From assembly GCF_000374845.1 (NCBI RefSeq), contig NZ_KB895412.1, positions 505,056-569,055 on the forward strand: a stretch of 64,000 nucleotides of DNA. Reading direction: 5' to 3'. Position 1 is the first letter of the stretch; every line of letters starts with the position of its first letter. Source of the DNA: Paenibacillus terrigena DSM 21567. Its GTDB lineage: Bacteria; Bacillota; Bacilli; Paenibacillales; Paenibacillaceae. Of the stretch, positions 8,545 through 16,303 are shown one piece after another. Under the pieces are notes generated by a model. It saw only the letters and a program-made list of their open reading frames with translations. It had not been told where the DNA came from and ran no database searches. The translations under genes and the position numbers were made by a program.

Positions 8545-9720
8545 TTGAGAATACTATTGAAATGTTTACAGGCGATCTTCTATTCAACCAATGCGATTCT
8601 GATTCCCTATTTGCCGCTTCTGATGAAGTCTCATGGATTTAGTCCCATGGAGACGGGAAGCCTACTTGCTATAGGGCCTTTTATTGCGATATTCGCACAG
8701 CCGCTTGCAGGAATGATCAGCGATAAGATCGGTGCGATTCGTCCGATCCTTATTGCGCTTTGGACCTTGATGGGCATCAGTGCGCTTCTCTTATTTACGA
8801 CGGGGGAACAGTCCGTTGCTGCGGTTGCGGTCGTGGCCCTCAATGTATTCTTCTTGCCAGCGGTATCGCTGCTTGATGCCTTAATGGTGAAGAATGCGGA
8901 ACAATTGAATGAGACCTACAGTTCACTGCGATTATGGGGCTCAGTCGGCTTTATGCTGACGCTTATTATTGTTGGCGGGCAGTTCGATGCGTGGGGTGGC
9001 GTTCATGCGTTAGTCTGGATTTTCGCGCCAATCTGGATCGGGGTGTTCGTGATCTTCCTGATCATGCGTGAACCAAAGATAGAGCATACGGCTGGGGAGA
9101 ACTCCGAAACTAGACTTTCTCGGCCTATGCTGCGCCGGGCCCTGTTGAATCCGTCGTTATTTATCTTCTTAGGCTTAATTTTCTTGGTTGCTATCCCACA
9201 TCGGATGAATGACACGCTCTTGTCCTTGCATATGGAACATCTGGGTGCCAACTCAAGTCAAATTTCCTGGGCATGGGCGGTAGCTGGAGCGAGCGAGGTC
9301 ATTGGATTCTATGTGATGGCTAAGATCATTCGAGGCGATCGATTGAAGCAATTGCTCGGTTTAACAGCCCTCTTATACGCGATCCGTTGGGGGTTGTATA
9401 TGTTCATTACCGAACCGTGGGCGATTGTGGCCTTGCAGGTTACACATATGTTCACGTATGTTGTGATTTGGGCGGGTTCCATTGAGTATATCTCGACGGC
9501 ATTGCCGAAGCAGATTGTCGCTACCGGACAGGCACTGCTGAGTATGGTATTCATCGGTCTAGGTGGACTGGCCGGGGGTTCGATCGGTGGAGCGATTCAG
9601 GAGCACATCGGGGAATCGGCCATGTATGCGATGGGCGTCGTGTGTGCTGCGGTGGCTTGGATTGGATTCATGGTGTGGAGCCGCCGAAGTAAAGTTGAAG
9701 CAGTGCTCCAGGAAGCGTAG
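8545..9720 (+). CDS. MFS transporter, HcaT/nucleoside-permease-like
   Basis: This is an integral-membrane transporter of about 12 TM segments (391 aa) in the MFS_1-like branch that includes 3-phenylpropionate (HcaT) and LacY-like permeases. The MFS signature between TM2 and TM3, GMISDKIG, is at about residues 55-62. I chose TTG 8545 because GGGAGGA lies 7 bases upstream; the frame extends to a GTG at 8512 without a good site. The 8376-8544 leader holds a small AACTGC/GCAGTT hairpin at 8421-8436. The substrate cannot be inferred from neighbours. Confidence 0.8.
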   Translation: MRILLKCLQAIFYSTNAILIPYLPLLMKSHGFSPMETGSLLAIGPFIAIFAQPLAGMISDKIGAIRPILIALWTLMGISALLLFTTGEQSVAAVAVVALNVFFLPAVSLLDALMVKNAEQLNETYSSLRLWGSVGFMLTLIIVGGQFDAWGGVHALVWIFAPIWIGVFVIFLIMREPKIEHTAGENSETRLSRPMLRRALLNPSLFIFLGLIFLVAIPHRMNDTLLSLHMEHLGANSSQISWAWAVAGASEVIGFYVMAKIIRGDRLKQLLGLTALLYAIRWGLYMFITEPWAIVALQVTHMFTYVVIWAGSIEYISTALPKQIVATGQALLSMVFIGLGGLAGGSIGGAIQEHIGESAMYAMGVVCAAVAWIGFMVWSRRSKVEAVLQEA

Positions 9721-9767
9721 TATGTACAACATAATATATAAATGACATAAGGCTGGTGTGACACGAT

Positions 9768-10418
9768 ATGAAAGTAGAAATATGGTCAGATTATCAATGT
9801 CCGTTCTGCTATATGGGCAAACGGCAATTTGAGGAAGCACTCAAGCAATTCCCGCATCAAGACGCCATTGAGATTGTATTCAAGAGCTTCGAGCTTGATC
9901 CCAATGTACCTGTAGAGCCGAAGGAAACGATTGATGAGATGCTCGCGTCAAAATACGGCATGTCCATTGAACAGGCAAAGGCGATGAATTCTGATGTTGC
10001 TGCTCGTGCTGCTGAAGTGGGATTAACGTATGTATTCGATGAAATGAAGCCATTAAATTCGTTCAGGGTACATCGCCTGACACATTTCGCTGCAACTCGT
10101 GGACTGCAGCAACAATTGACCGAGAGGTTATTCGCTGCGTATTTCACCGAATCGAAGTCGTTGGGTGACATGGAGATGTTATTAGCTCTAGCTGTAGAAG
10201 TTGGATTAGATCGTGAAGAGGCCTCAGCGGTGCTGGCTAGCGATGAGTTCGCTAATGAAGTCCGCGCGGATGAACAGGAAGGAAGTCGTTTGGGCGTCCA
10301 AGGCGTACCGTTCTTCGTATTCAATCGCAGATACGCGGTATCAGGGGCGCAGTCGCAGGACGTCTTCAGAGACGTCCTTCAGAAAGCATGGGATGAATCG
10401 GCGACGAGTGGCAACTAA
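9768..10418 (+). CDS. DsbA family oxidoreductase (FrnE-like)
   Basis: This is a cytoplasmic thioredoxin-fold protein of the DsbA/FrnE family (216 aa) with the redox motif CPFC at residues 11-14 and the helical DsbA insertion. The cis-Pro loop is seen as GVQGVPFFVF near residues 176-185. No signal peptide is present, which fits FrnE-type polyketide or disulfide isomerases rather than extracytoplasmic DsbA. The ribosome site is weak (GGTG). A possible partner is the bacillithiol pool, but that is inference. Confidence 0.88.
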   Translation: MKVEIWSDYQCPFCYMGKRQFEEALKQFPHQDAIEIVFKSFELDPNVPVEPKETIDEMLASKYGMSIEQAKAMNSDVAARAAEVGLTYVFDEMKPLNSFRVHRLTHFAATRGLQQQLTERLFAAYFTESKSLGDMEMLLALAVEVGLDREEASAVLASDEFANEVRADEQEGSRLGVQGVPFFVFNRRYAVSGAQSQDVFRDVLQKAWDESATSGN

Positions 10419-10432
10419 CCAATACCTTCATA

Positions 10433-10461
10433 TTGACCTGAAGGGTTAATCATCATACAAT
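10433..10461 (+). promoter_or_regulatory. Sigma-A promoter of the EamA transporter leader
   Basis: TTGACC (10433-10438) and TACAAT (10456-10461) are separated by exactly 17 bp. The predicted start near 10468 would give a leader of about 185 nt before the EamA gene. Confidence 0.75.
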
Positions 10462-10483
10462 AGACATCAACAGCAAGCATCAT

Positions 10484-10522
10484 ATGGCTTTTAAATTCAC
10501 GCGTGGACATCCATGTCGTTGA
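10484..10522 (+). promoter_or_regulatory. Candidate leader-peptide ORF in an attenuator leader
   Basis: Within the leader an ATG opens a 12-codon frame (MAFKFTRGHPCR) that stops 1 base before a nested hairpin. GGCGAA (10524-10529) can pair with TTCGCC (10562-10567), enclosing AAAGCG/CGCTTT (10538-10543, 10549-10554). The outer arm shares bases 10565-10567 with the terminator stem that follows, so the two folds compete. The ribosome site is weak (AGCAAG). This could be ribosome-mediated attenuation or an unrecognised ligand-sensing RNA. The sequence does not match the preQ1, TPP, SAM, purine, guanidine or T-box signatures I know. Confidence 0.4.
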
Positions 10523-10564
10523 AGGCGAAATTTTAACAAAGCGTGATCCGCTTTGGTTTCATTC

Positions 10565-10600
10565 GCCCCTTGTTCAGTTATTGAACAAGGGGCTTTTGTT
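10565..10600 (+). terminator. Strong terminator inside the EamA leader
   Basis: GCCCCTTGTTCA (10565-10576) pairs perfectly with TGAACAAGGGGC (10582-10593), followed by TTTTGTT. It lies between the promoter at 10433-10461 and the EamA gene, so it should act as an attenuator rather than ending the upstream gene. Confidence 0.85.
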
Positions 10601-10653
10601 CGTGTTTTCTTAGGAAAATTGACATCATTGTTGATACAGAAAGGGGTCATTTG

Positions 10654-11571
10654 ATGGAACGATTCAAATATTCGACGCTCGTATTCCTTGGCGCATGCAG
10701 TTACGGGGTGTTATCCACGATTCTTAAGCTCGGACTCGGTGCTGGGTTTACCGTACCGCAAATTCTAGGCGGGCAATATTTCTTCGGATGGTGTATCCTG
10801 CTTATTCTTATGCTGCTATTCTCCAGGGTAAAGGTTCAAATTAAGCAAGTTGGAGCCTTGCTGCTGGCAGGGATTCCAATGAGTTTGACGGGGCTTTTCT
10901 ATAGTGTGGCTGTAGCCCAGCTTCCAGCATCACTTGCGGTGCTCTTATTATTCCAATTTACATGGATAGGTGTTATTCTCGAAGCCATCTGGGAACGTAA
11001 ATTTCCGAGCCGCGGTAAAATCATCTCCATTATCGTGTTGATTCTGGGTACGGTACTCGCAGGAGGCGTATTGGAACAAGCAGGGGGCAGCTATACGCCG
11101 CTTGGCATTACAATGGGCTTGTTATCTGCGCTAACTTTCGCAATCTATATCTTCGTGAGCGGTAAGGTGGCGACGAATGTTCCGGTATTATCGAAAAGTT
11201 TCATTATGGTTAGTGGTGCGGTCATCGTGCTGTTCATCGTTCTTACACCAAGCTTCTTGTTCGACGGTTCGATCGCACAAGGCGCATGGATCTATTCGGT
11301 ACCACAGGCGCTCTTAGGCAGCATTATTCCGGTCATATTCTTCGCCATCGGCGTGCCGAAGGTTGGACCGGGGCTTGGAACCATTCTAGGCGCAGCGGAA
11401 CTACCGGCAGCGGTCATCGTTTCCGTCCTCGTGCTGCAAGAGCAAGTGTCCGGACTGCAGTGGACAGGTATTCTTCTTATTATGGTGGGGATTGTGATTC
11501 CGCAGTTCACTTCCTTCGGGGGCAAGGATGATCTGCAGCCGCGTAAACTTCGAGAGTCCAACTCGATTTGA
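10654..11571 (+). CDS. EamA/DMT superfamily transporter
   Basis: This is an integral-membrane drug/metabolite transporter (305 aa) with two EamA repeats and about ten TM segments. The first repeat covers roughly residues 6-135 and the second 150-290. ATG 10654 sits 7 bases after AAAGGGG; a TTG directly before it (10651) is also in frame. Members of this family export amino acids, drugs or metabolites. The only clue to substrate here is the attenuator-like leader, whose short ORF ends Cys-Arg. The 70-base gap and the new ribosome site suggest the LpdD-like gene downstream may be co-transcribed. Confidence 0.85.
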   Translation: MERFKYSTLVFLGACSYGVLSTILKLGLGAGFTVPQILGGQYFFGWCILLILMLLFSRVKVQIKQVGALLLAGIPMSLTGLFYSVAVAQLPASLAVLLLFQFTWIGVILEAIWERKFPSRGKIISIIVLILGTVLAGGVLEQAGGSYTPLGITMGLLSALTFAIYIFVSGKVATNVPVLSKSFIMVSGAVIVLFIVLTPSFLFDGSIAQGAWIYSVPQALLGSIIPVIFFAIGVPKVGPGLGTILGAAELPAAVIVSVLVLQEQVSGLQWTGILLIMVGIVIPQFTSFGGKDDLQPRKLRESNSI

Positions 11572-11641
11572 TCATCGATCATTGGCATGATACGATTACC
11601 GAAATGGCCTCATCAGTTAATGGTTGAAGGAGCGTATTTCG

Positions 11642-12013
11642 ATGTTTGAACAATCGATTATTCCTTGTGTAGGCAGCGAGATTACATTCTCGGTTGTTGC
11701 CCAAGGGGAGGATTTATGCGTGACGATTGCAGGGGGAACCAAGCCGCATATCGGAGCGGTCGCCCTTGCTCAAGTTCGTCCTAGTCTAGCGGATTCGAGC
11801 CGTTTGAGTGCTTCGGTATCCGTACTGACATTGCTCGGGCACAAGGAAGATGAGATCGCCAAGTACGTTGCACAGCAAATTGCTGTCGCACGCGGGGCGA
11901 ATGTGGTTGTATCCTGCGGCGTGCATATCGATCACGCAAGTCTGGACCAATTGCAAGAAATCGATCAGGCGATACGAACGTGGTGTGCGGACTTTGTCCG
12001 CCAAATCAGTTGA
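11642..12013 (+). CDS. LpdD-like (prenylated-flavin chaperone-type) small protein
   Basis: This 123-aa soluble protein resembles the LpdD-like domain, the small subunit associated with UbiD-type gallate/hydroxyarylic acid decarboxylases. The recognisable pieces are KPHIGAVALAQ near residues 34-44, SVLTLLGHKEDE near 62-73 and a GVHIDHASLDQL stretch near 92-103. ATG 11642 follows GAAGGAG by 9 bases. No ubiD- or ubiX-like gene lies nearby, so any role as a flavin-cofactor helper is inference from the family. The assignment is from memory of the family pattern. Confidence 0.55.
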   Translation: MFEQSIIPCVGSEITFSVVAQGEDLCVTIAGGTKPHIGAVALAQVRPSLADSSRLSASVSVLTLLGHKEDEIAKYVAQQIAVARGANVVVSCGVHIDHASLDQLQEIDQAIRTWCADFVRQIS

Positions 12014-12028
12014 TTTTCTAGAAAATAC

Positions 12029-12064
12029 ACAAAGCTGCCATGCTAATGCTTGGCAGCTTTGTTG
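12029..12064. terminator. Bidirectional terminator between LpdD-like gene and ylmA
   Basis: ACAAAGCTGCCA (12029-12040) pairs perfectly with TGGCAGCTTTGT (12051-12062) around a 10-base loop. The two genes converge on it. Confidence 0.85.
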
Positions 12065-12093
12065 TCGTATAAGTGATGTTCGGGCAAGGTATC

Positions 12094-12876
12094 CTAAATA
12101 TCAGCGGCAAGGGTGAGCCACTTGCGGTTATGATGTTCTTGAACTTCAACTGGAGTATCGAAGAAATCGCTCAATACATCGGACTGCAGACAGTTCGTCG
12201 TCTCATCCGCTTTGTAGATCGCTCCATTTTTCACGAGGAGCGTATGTGTGAAGCAGGGAGTAATCTCTTCAATATGGTGCGTAACATACAGCAGTGTAGG
12301 TCCGCCGGGCTGCTCTGTTATCCGCTCAATCATTTGCAGCAGCTGTTCCCGTGCGAAGATATCGAGTCCTGTACATGGCTCATCTAATATCAAGAGGTCT
12401 GGATTTGCCATCAATGCACGTGCGATCAGAATTTTCTGGCGCTGCCCTTGCGATAAGGTGTCGTATGTACGTGCAGCCAACGTAGAACAGCCTAGGAAAC
12501 CCATTAATTCTTCGGCTTGCTTCAAATCCTGTTCTTCGGTTTTGTCATACAGACCGATGGTTGCAAACTTGCCGCTGAGTACAATGTTAAGCGCGGTCTG
12601 ATGACCATACAGCTTCTGCTGCAGCGACGTACTGACCCAGCCAATGCGTTTGCGAAGCTCTCGAAGGTCTACTTCACCAAATTTATGGTCCAGTACTTCG
12701 ACTTCACCGCTAGTTGGCCAGATATAGCCATTCACGATATTGAGCATCGTTGTCTTGCCTGAACCATTCAGGCCCACGATACACCAATGTTGTCCATGCG
12801 CTACTTCCCAGTTCATATCACGTAATATCATAGTCGTGTCACGCCGCCATGATACATTGTTCAGTGATATAATCAT
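12094..12876 (-). CDS. ylmA: ABC transporter ATP-binding protein (YlmA-like)
   Basis: This cytoplasmic ABC ATPase (260 aa) has Walker A GLNGSGKT near residues 36-43, the signature LSQGQRQK (a Q-for-G variant) near 140-147, Walker B LLILDEP near 160-166 and the switch His in VTHH. It resembles Bacillus YlmA and the molybdate-type ModF subfamily. I chose ATG 12876, 9 bases after GGAGGGGG; TTG 12882 is an in-frame alternative but too close to that site. No permease gene is adjacent, so the transport partner, if any, is elsewhere. Confidence 0.82.
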   Translation of the reverse strand: MIISLNNVSWRRDTTMILRDMNWEVAHGQHWCIVGLNGSGKTTMLNIVNGYIWPTSGEVEVLDHKFGEVDLRELRKRIGWVSTSLQQKLYGHQTALNIVLSGKFATIGLYDKTEEQDLKQAEELMGFLGCSTLAARTYDTLSQGQRQKILIARALMANPDLLILDEPCTGLDIFAREQLLQMIERITEQPGGPTLLYVTHHIEEITPCFTHTLLVKNGAIYKADETTNCLQSDVLSDFFDTPVEVQEHHNRKWLTLAADI

Positions 12877-12913
12877 GCCCAAGTTCCCCCTCCTTATGCA
12901 CGTTCTGCACCGC

Positions 12914-13180
12914 TTATTCTTTGGCTAGCGCTTCCTCCGCTGCATCTAAGATTAGATTGAACAAATCATCATCCGTCTCAATGAGGCTATCTGCTGCCAG
13001 TAATTCCTCTTCACTTCCAGATTCTTTGGCGAAATTCAAGCTGTAGTCCCAATCGATGCCTCTTTTGCTGTGTAAAGAAATTTCGTATAGGGACGCATGT
13101 TGTTCGAGTGTGAATTGAACAGACCCGAAGTATCCTTCTTCACGCTTCTCCATCACGGCGTTTACGATTGTTAATTTCAT
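12914..13180 (-). CDS. Small acidic protein of unknown function
   Basis: I do not recognise this 88-aa protein. ATG 13180 follows AGGTGG by 6 bases; the GTG at 13192 lies inside that site. It has no signal peptide or hydrophobic segment. The N-terminal half reads like a small beta-sheet domain (alternating hydrophobic residues up to about 50), and the C-terminal half is acidic and helical, ending in LILDAAEEALAKE. It lies 37 bases upstream of ylmA on the same strand, so the two may form one operon. Confidence 0.65.
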   Translation of the reverse strand: MKLTIVNAVMEKREEGYFGSVQFTLEQHASLYEISLHSKRGIDWDYSLNFAKESGSEEELLAADSLIETDDDLFNLILDAAEEALAKE

Positions 13181-13421
13181 ATGGTTTGCCACCTGTTCTT
13201 ATGGATTCTTTAATACTCAATTACGGTTATTATATCATTTCTTGGTAAATTTCACGATTGTAACGCAGGGATTTGATCTACTGACGGCGTCTTAACTATG
13301 GAAGGGGTACGAACTCGACCAAAGTCTAGGAAGAAATACCGCTTTAAGTCAGTGTTGAAACTTCTCATAACGGACTACAATGTTATTAGGATCAAGTATT
13401 AAAAAAGGAAGGAAGCTTGAG

Positions 13422-14624
13422 ATGATACGAAATGAAGCCGCGGCGATGCCATCGCGAATTTTGGTTCTATCCGGTCCTCTGGGACACGGACATTTGCAGA
13501 CAGCAAAATCAATTGTAGAAGCTTCGCAGTTAATTCGCAGCGACATTGAAGTAGAAATTGTGGATTATATGGAGATTACATCACCGCATTTGCATCAGGT
13601 TGGTGCATTCTGTTATGCCCAATGGGTACGGACATTCCCGAGCATTTACGGTTACTTATATAAGAAGACACGGCATGAGAATTTTATGGTCAAAGAGGCG
13701 AAGCGTGTTCGAGGATCGAGCCTGCGTGCGCTTTTGAGACTGATTGAAGAAAAGAAGCCTTCGGTGATCGTCAGCACATTCCCGCCGGCAGCGGTTGCGG
13801 TATCCAAGCTGAAAATGCGCGGCTCTATTAACTGTAAGACCGCAACGGTCATTACGGATTATACGGACCATAGCTTCTGGCTAAACCCTGGAACGGATTT
13901 GTATTTGGTTGGGTCGGAGCGCGTAGCGCGTTCCTTAATGAAGCAAGGGATTGCCCGCTCGACGATTGAGGTCACAGGAATTCCCGTACGCCCGAAGTTC
14001 TATAAGACGTATGACCGTGAACAGCTTCGGCGTAAATATCAATTGGATCCGAATAAATTAACCGTCCTGCTCATGGGCGGAGGCTGGGGATTAATCCCGG
14101 ACGCCGTCTTGCGTTCGATGCAAAATCCAAAGTGGAAAGACCGCGTACAATTCGTCGTGATCTGCGGTGCGAATGAGAAGCTGCGGCATCGACTCCAGGG
14201 CGTTGCCGATCATAGCGAAGTATCGATTACGGTCCTTGGTTATGTGGAGCAGATTCATGAGTGGATGGCTTGCTCGGATCTCATGATGACGAAACCAGGG
14301 GGGATCTCGACCAGTGAGGCACTCATGCAGCAGCTGCCGTTATTGCTGTATAAAGCTTTGCCAGGGCAAGAGGAAGATAATGTTCAAGAGCTTGTTGAGA
14401 CGGGGATGGCCGTATATGCACCAACAGAAGCGGAGCTTGAAATGCAATTTACGTGGATGATGACAGATCCAACTCGGATCCGAGAAATGCGTGCGCGGGC
14501 CAAATCCTTGCGGAAGCATTCCCCGTACCATGCATTATCTGCCATCCTGACCTTAGAAGAAAGTTCACCATTATCCATATCGATGTACGAACGGGCCCCT
14601 TTACAGGTTAATCCGCTCGTCTAA
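13422..14624 (+). CDS. MGDG synthase/UgtP-family glycosyltransferase
   Basis: This is a GT28-type glycosyltransferase (400 aa) with the MGDG-synthase N-terminal domain and a glycosyltransferase C-terminal domain. The lipid-acceptor domain shows GPLGHGHLQTAKS at about residues 18-30. The nucleotide-sugar domain shows LLMGGGWG near 223-230 and KPGGISTSEAL near 291-301. It probably adds hexose to diacylglycerol at the cytoplasmic membrane face. ATG 13422 follows AAGGAAGG by about 9 bases. Bacillus UgtP is the nearest known relative, but orthology is not certain, since Paenibacillus carries several paralogues. Confidence 0.82.
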   Translation: MIRNEAAAMPSRILVLSGPLGHGHLQTAKSIVEASQLIRSDIEVEIVDYMEITSPHLHQVGAFCYAQWVRTFPSIYGYLYKKTRHENFMVKEAKRVRGSSLRALLRLIEEKKPSVIVSTFPPAAVAVSKLKMRGSINCKTATVITDYTDHSFWLNPGTDLYLVGSERVARSLMKQGIARSTIEVTGIPVRPKFYKTYDREQLRRKYQLDPNKLTVLLMGGGWGLIPDAVLRSMQNPKWKDRVQFVVICGANEKLRHRLQGVADHSEVSITVLGYVEQIHEWMACSDLMMTKPGGISTSEALMQQLPLLLYKALPGQEEDNVQELVETGMAVYAPTEAELEMQFTWMMTDPTRIREMRARAKSLRKHSPYHALSAILTLEESSPLSISMYERAPLQVNPLV

Positions 14625-14632
14625 CCATACCA

Positions 14633-14685
14633 AGAGGATTAACCGATCATCATTTTGCCTTCCGGGCGTCGGTATCCTCTTTTTT
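14633..14685 (+). terminator. Terminator after the glycosyltransferase gene
   Basis: AGAGGAT (14633-14639) pairs with ATCCTCT (14674-14680), extended by ACCGA/TCGGT, and is followed by a run of T. Confidence 0.75.
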
Positions 14686-14777
14686 GTATAAAAAAATGAA
14701 ATGTAGAGTGGGACAAAGTATTCTAACTTGCTAATCACCTTCATATAGTAAGAGTACCAAGAGAGGAGGTGATTCGG

Positions 14778-15032
14778 ATGTTACAAGAAGAACTCAACGA
14801 GGAGTTGGAAGCGGTTTCCGAATCTGAGGCAGAAGAGGCTGCCGAGGAAGAAGCAGAGGCTGAGGCGGAAGTGGCAGAAGAAGAGGCGTCTGCGGAGAGC
14901 GTCGAAGAGGAAGCTGAGGAATCGGAAGAATCGGACGAAGATGCCGAGGCGTCAGATGAGGACGCGGAAGCGGATGAGGAATCAGAAGAAGATTCGGAAG
15001 ACGAAGCAGCGGAGGAATCGGAAGAAGCTTAG
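14778..15032 (+). CDS. Extremely acidic Glu/Ala/Ser-rich small protein
   Basis: I do not recognise this 84-aa protein. I count 40 Glu and 7 Asp, no Lys, Arg or His, and the rest mostly Ala and Ser. It is therefore highly acidic and either helical or disordered. A perfect Shine-Dalgarno, GGAGGTGAT, lies 4-5 bases before ATG 14778, and a strong terminator follows, so it has the marks of a real, well-translated single gene. Codons GAA and GAG are mixed, which argues against simple slippage-generated repeats. Possible roles include a cation or nucleoid-protein binder, but nothing in the sequence decides this. Confidence 0.75.
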   Translation: MLQEELNEELEAVSESEAEEAAEEEAEAEAEVAEEEASAESVEEEAEESEESDEDAEASDEDAEADEESEEDSEDEAAEESEEA

Positions 15033-15057
15033 TCGCTGCGGCTTCGTTCAAGAATGG

Positions 15058-15098
15058 CGAACACCCCCAATCGGTCATTGGTTGGGGGTGTTCGTTCG
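15058..15098. terminator. Bidirectional terminator
   Basis: CGAACACCCCCAA (15058-15070) pairs perfectly with TTGGGGGTGTTCG (15082-15094). It separates the acidic-protein gene from the convergent DUF3298 gene. Confidence 0.85.
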
Positions 15099-15107
15099 TT
15101 GTGTTCC

Positions 15108-15725
15108 TTAACTCGCGGAGAGGATGCCAAGAGGACCATTCTCATTGATAATATCTTGTATTTGATAGACGGAGATGGGGAACATCGGGAATCCATAATA
15201 ATACGGTGTAATTTCATACAATTCGAAATATATGACGAGTGATTTGTCCGCAACATAATAGTCTTGATCCGGTCGAATGCTGGTGAACGGTTCGAGCAAA
15301 TCGATCTTACGTTCCTTGATTTGAACGCAAATGATGTCTGACAGCCGCGCTACATAGTTACTGCCTGGCTTGAAGAGTTCAGCAAGGCTGTAGAACTTGC
15401 CGGTCTTCACATTGCTTGTTAATGATTTCTGGTAGGTCATGCCATGGGCTTGGTGGTCATAGAATGCATAGTTGCTTTGGGTTAGGCTCAAAATAGCTCT
15501 TTCATTCGTTTTGATCTCGTAGCCGCCCTGCATGTCAGATTGGGGTGTGTTTGGATCAAAGTTTTGCATTTTGATAAGGGATTCGGTTTGATTCTTAATC
15601 GTTGTGTTCATTCGTTTCTCAACGACGGAATTCGGTAAGTTAATGATTTGCGGGTAATATATTTTTACGTTTTTGGATTTAATCGAAGCGGTCTTCAGTT
15701 GCACGGGGAAAGAGAATGGATCCAT
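15108..15725 (-). CDS. DUF3298/DUF4163 (RsiV C-terminal-like) protein
   Basis: This 205-aa protein resembles the DUF4163 plus DUF3298 module found at the extracytoplasmic end of anti-sigma factor RsiV and in PdaC. An N-terminal domain of alternating beta strands (about 5-90) precedes a C-terminal half with FYSLAELFKPGSNYVARLSDII near 115-136 and a Tyr-rich end. In this protein there is no signal peptide or membrane anchor, so it is predicted cytoplasmic or soluble. ATG 15725 is chosen because GAAAGG sits 9 bases upstream; ATG 15734 abuts that site. Function is unknown. Confidence 0.72.
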   Translation of the reverse strand: MDPFSFPVQLKTASIKSKNVKIYYPQIINLPNSVVEKRMNTTIKNQTESLIKMQNFDPNTPQSDMQGGYEIKTNERAILSLTQSNYAFYDHQAHGMTYQKSLTSNVKTGKFYSLAELFKPGSNYVARLSDIICVQIKERKIDLLEPFTSIRPDQDYYVADKSLVIYFELYEITPYYYGFPMFPISVYQIQDIINENGPLGILSAS

Positions 15726-16009
15726 GGGGTTCATCCTTTCATGGGGACAATCGCCTATAAGTTCTGGCATTTTATCCTATGTCGTTAGGGTCAAAGTGCA
15801 ACTTGTCCTCCGCTAATGATGGCAAAGTATCGTCAACTCAAACATACTACGTTATATTTTCGAGGGGATTTTCTACATTTTGGGCCCTTAAGTGAAAGGG
15901 ATAGTGCGTTCGTCACATTCAATATGTGAAATAATGAACAAAGTTTGAACGTTATAAAACACCACTTGTTTTTCTGGAGAAAGTGCTATATGATTGGTTC
16001 ATCAACAAG

Positions 16010-16027
16010 TTGTGAAAAAAGTCACAT
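16010..16027 (+). promoter_or_regulatory. Rex/Fnr-type operator 1
   Basis: TTGTGAAAAAAGTCACAT fits TGTGA-N6-TCACA, the Bacillus Fnr pattern, perfectly and the Rex consensus TTGTGAAWWWWTTCACAA at 16 of 18 positions. It lies 277 bases upstream of the NADH oxidase gene. Confidence 0.65.
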
Positions 16028-16130
16028 TAAATCTTAAGAGATTGTGGTAAGGGATTCCGGTTGTAAGCAGCCATGAGATTTAAGCAACGTGCAGTATAGA
16101 AGTCAAGGCGATCACATCGTGCACCCTCAG

Positions 16131-16148
16131 AAGTGAAAAGTTTCACGA
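16131..16148 (+). promoter_or_regulatory. Rex/Fnr-type operator 2 (degenerate)
   Basis: The core GTGAAAAGTTTCAC (16133-16146) is a GTGA-N6-TCAC palindrome, but the outer bases deviate from both the Rex and Fnr consensus. Confidence 0.45.
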
Positions 16149-16233
16149 TCTAGGATGAGTAACGATAGACGAACGATTCCAAATAGGTCATGGAACGTCA
16201 GGATGGGTCACCATGAACTGCTCGTATCATAAA

Positions 16234-16251
16234 ATGTGAATCTATTCACAA
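16234..16251 (+). promoter_or_regulatory. Rex/Fnr-type operator 3, nearest to nox
   Basis: ATGTGAATCTATTCACAA matches the Rex operator consensus at 17 of 18 positions (one base, position 9, is C at a W site, and position 1 is A) and also matches TGTGA-N6-TCACA. It ends 52 bases before nox, so it could overlap the promoter. NADH-sensing Rex control would suit an NADH oxidase; Fnr-type control is the alternative. Confidence 0.7.
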
Positions 16252-16303
16252 ATTAAATGAAGAACTACCCATTAGAGGTTACCATATCGAGGAGGCGTTA
16301 TTT

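Larger units (their letters stand above)
15726..16303 (+). other. Long regulatory intergenic region upstream of nox
   Basis: No gene is visible in these 578 bases. It holds three GTGA-N6-TCAC palindromes (centred near 16018, 16139 and 16242) and one palindrome with the opposite arrangement, TCACAT-N5-ATGTGA (15913-15929). GAGGAGG lies just before the nox start. I did not find a convincing -35/-10 pair. Confidence 0.6.

Noticed and set aside
10466-10600. T-box or known riboswitch for the EamA leader
   Set aside because: No TGGNACCRCG T-box motif and no TPP, SAM, purine, preQ1, fluoride or guanidine signature; it is reported as an unclassified leader instead.
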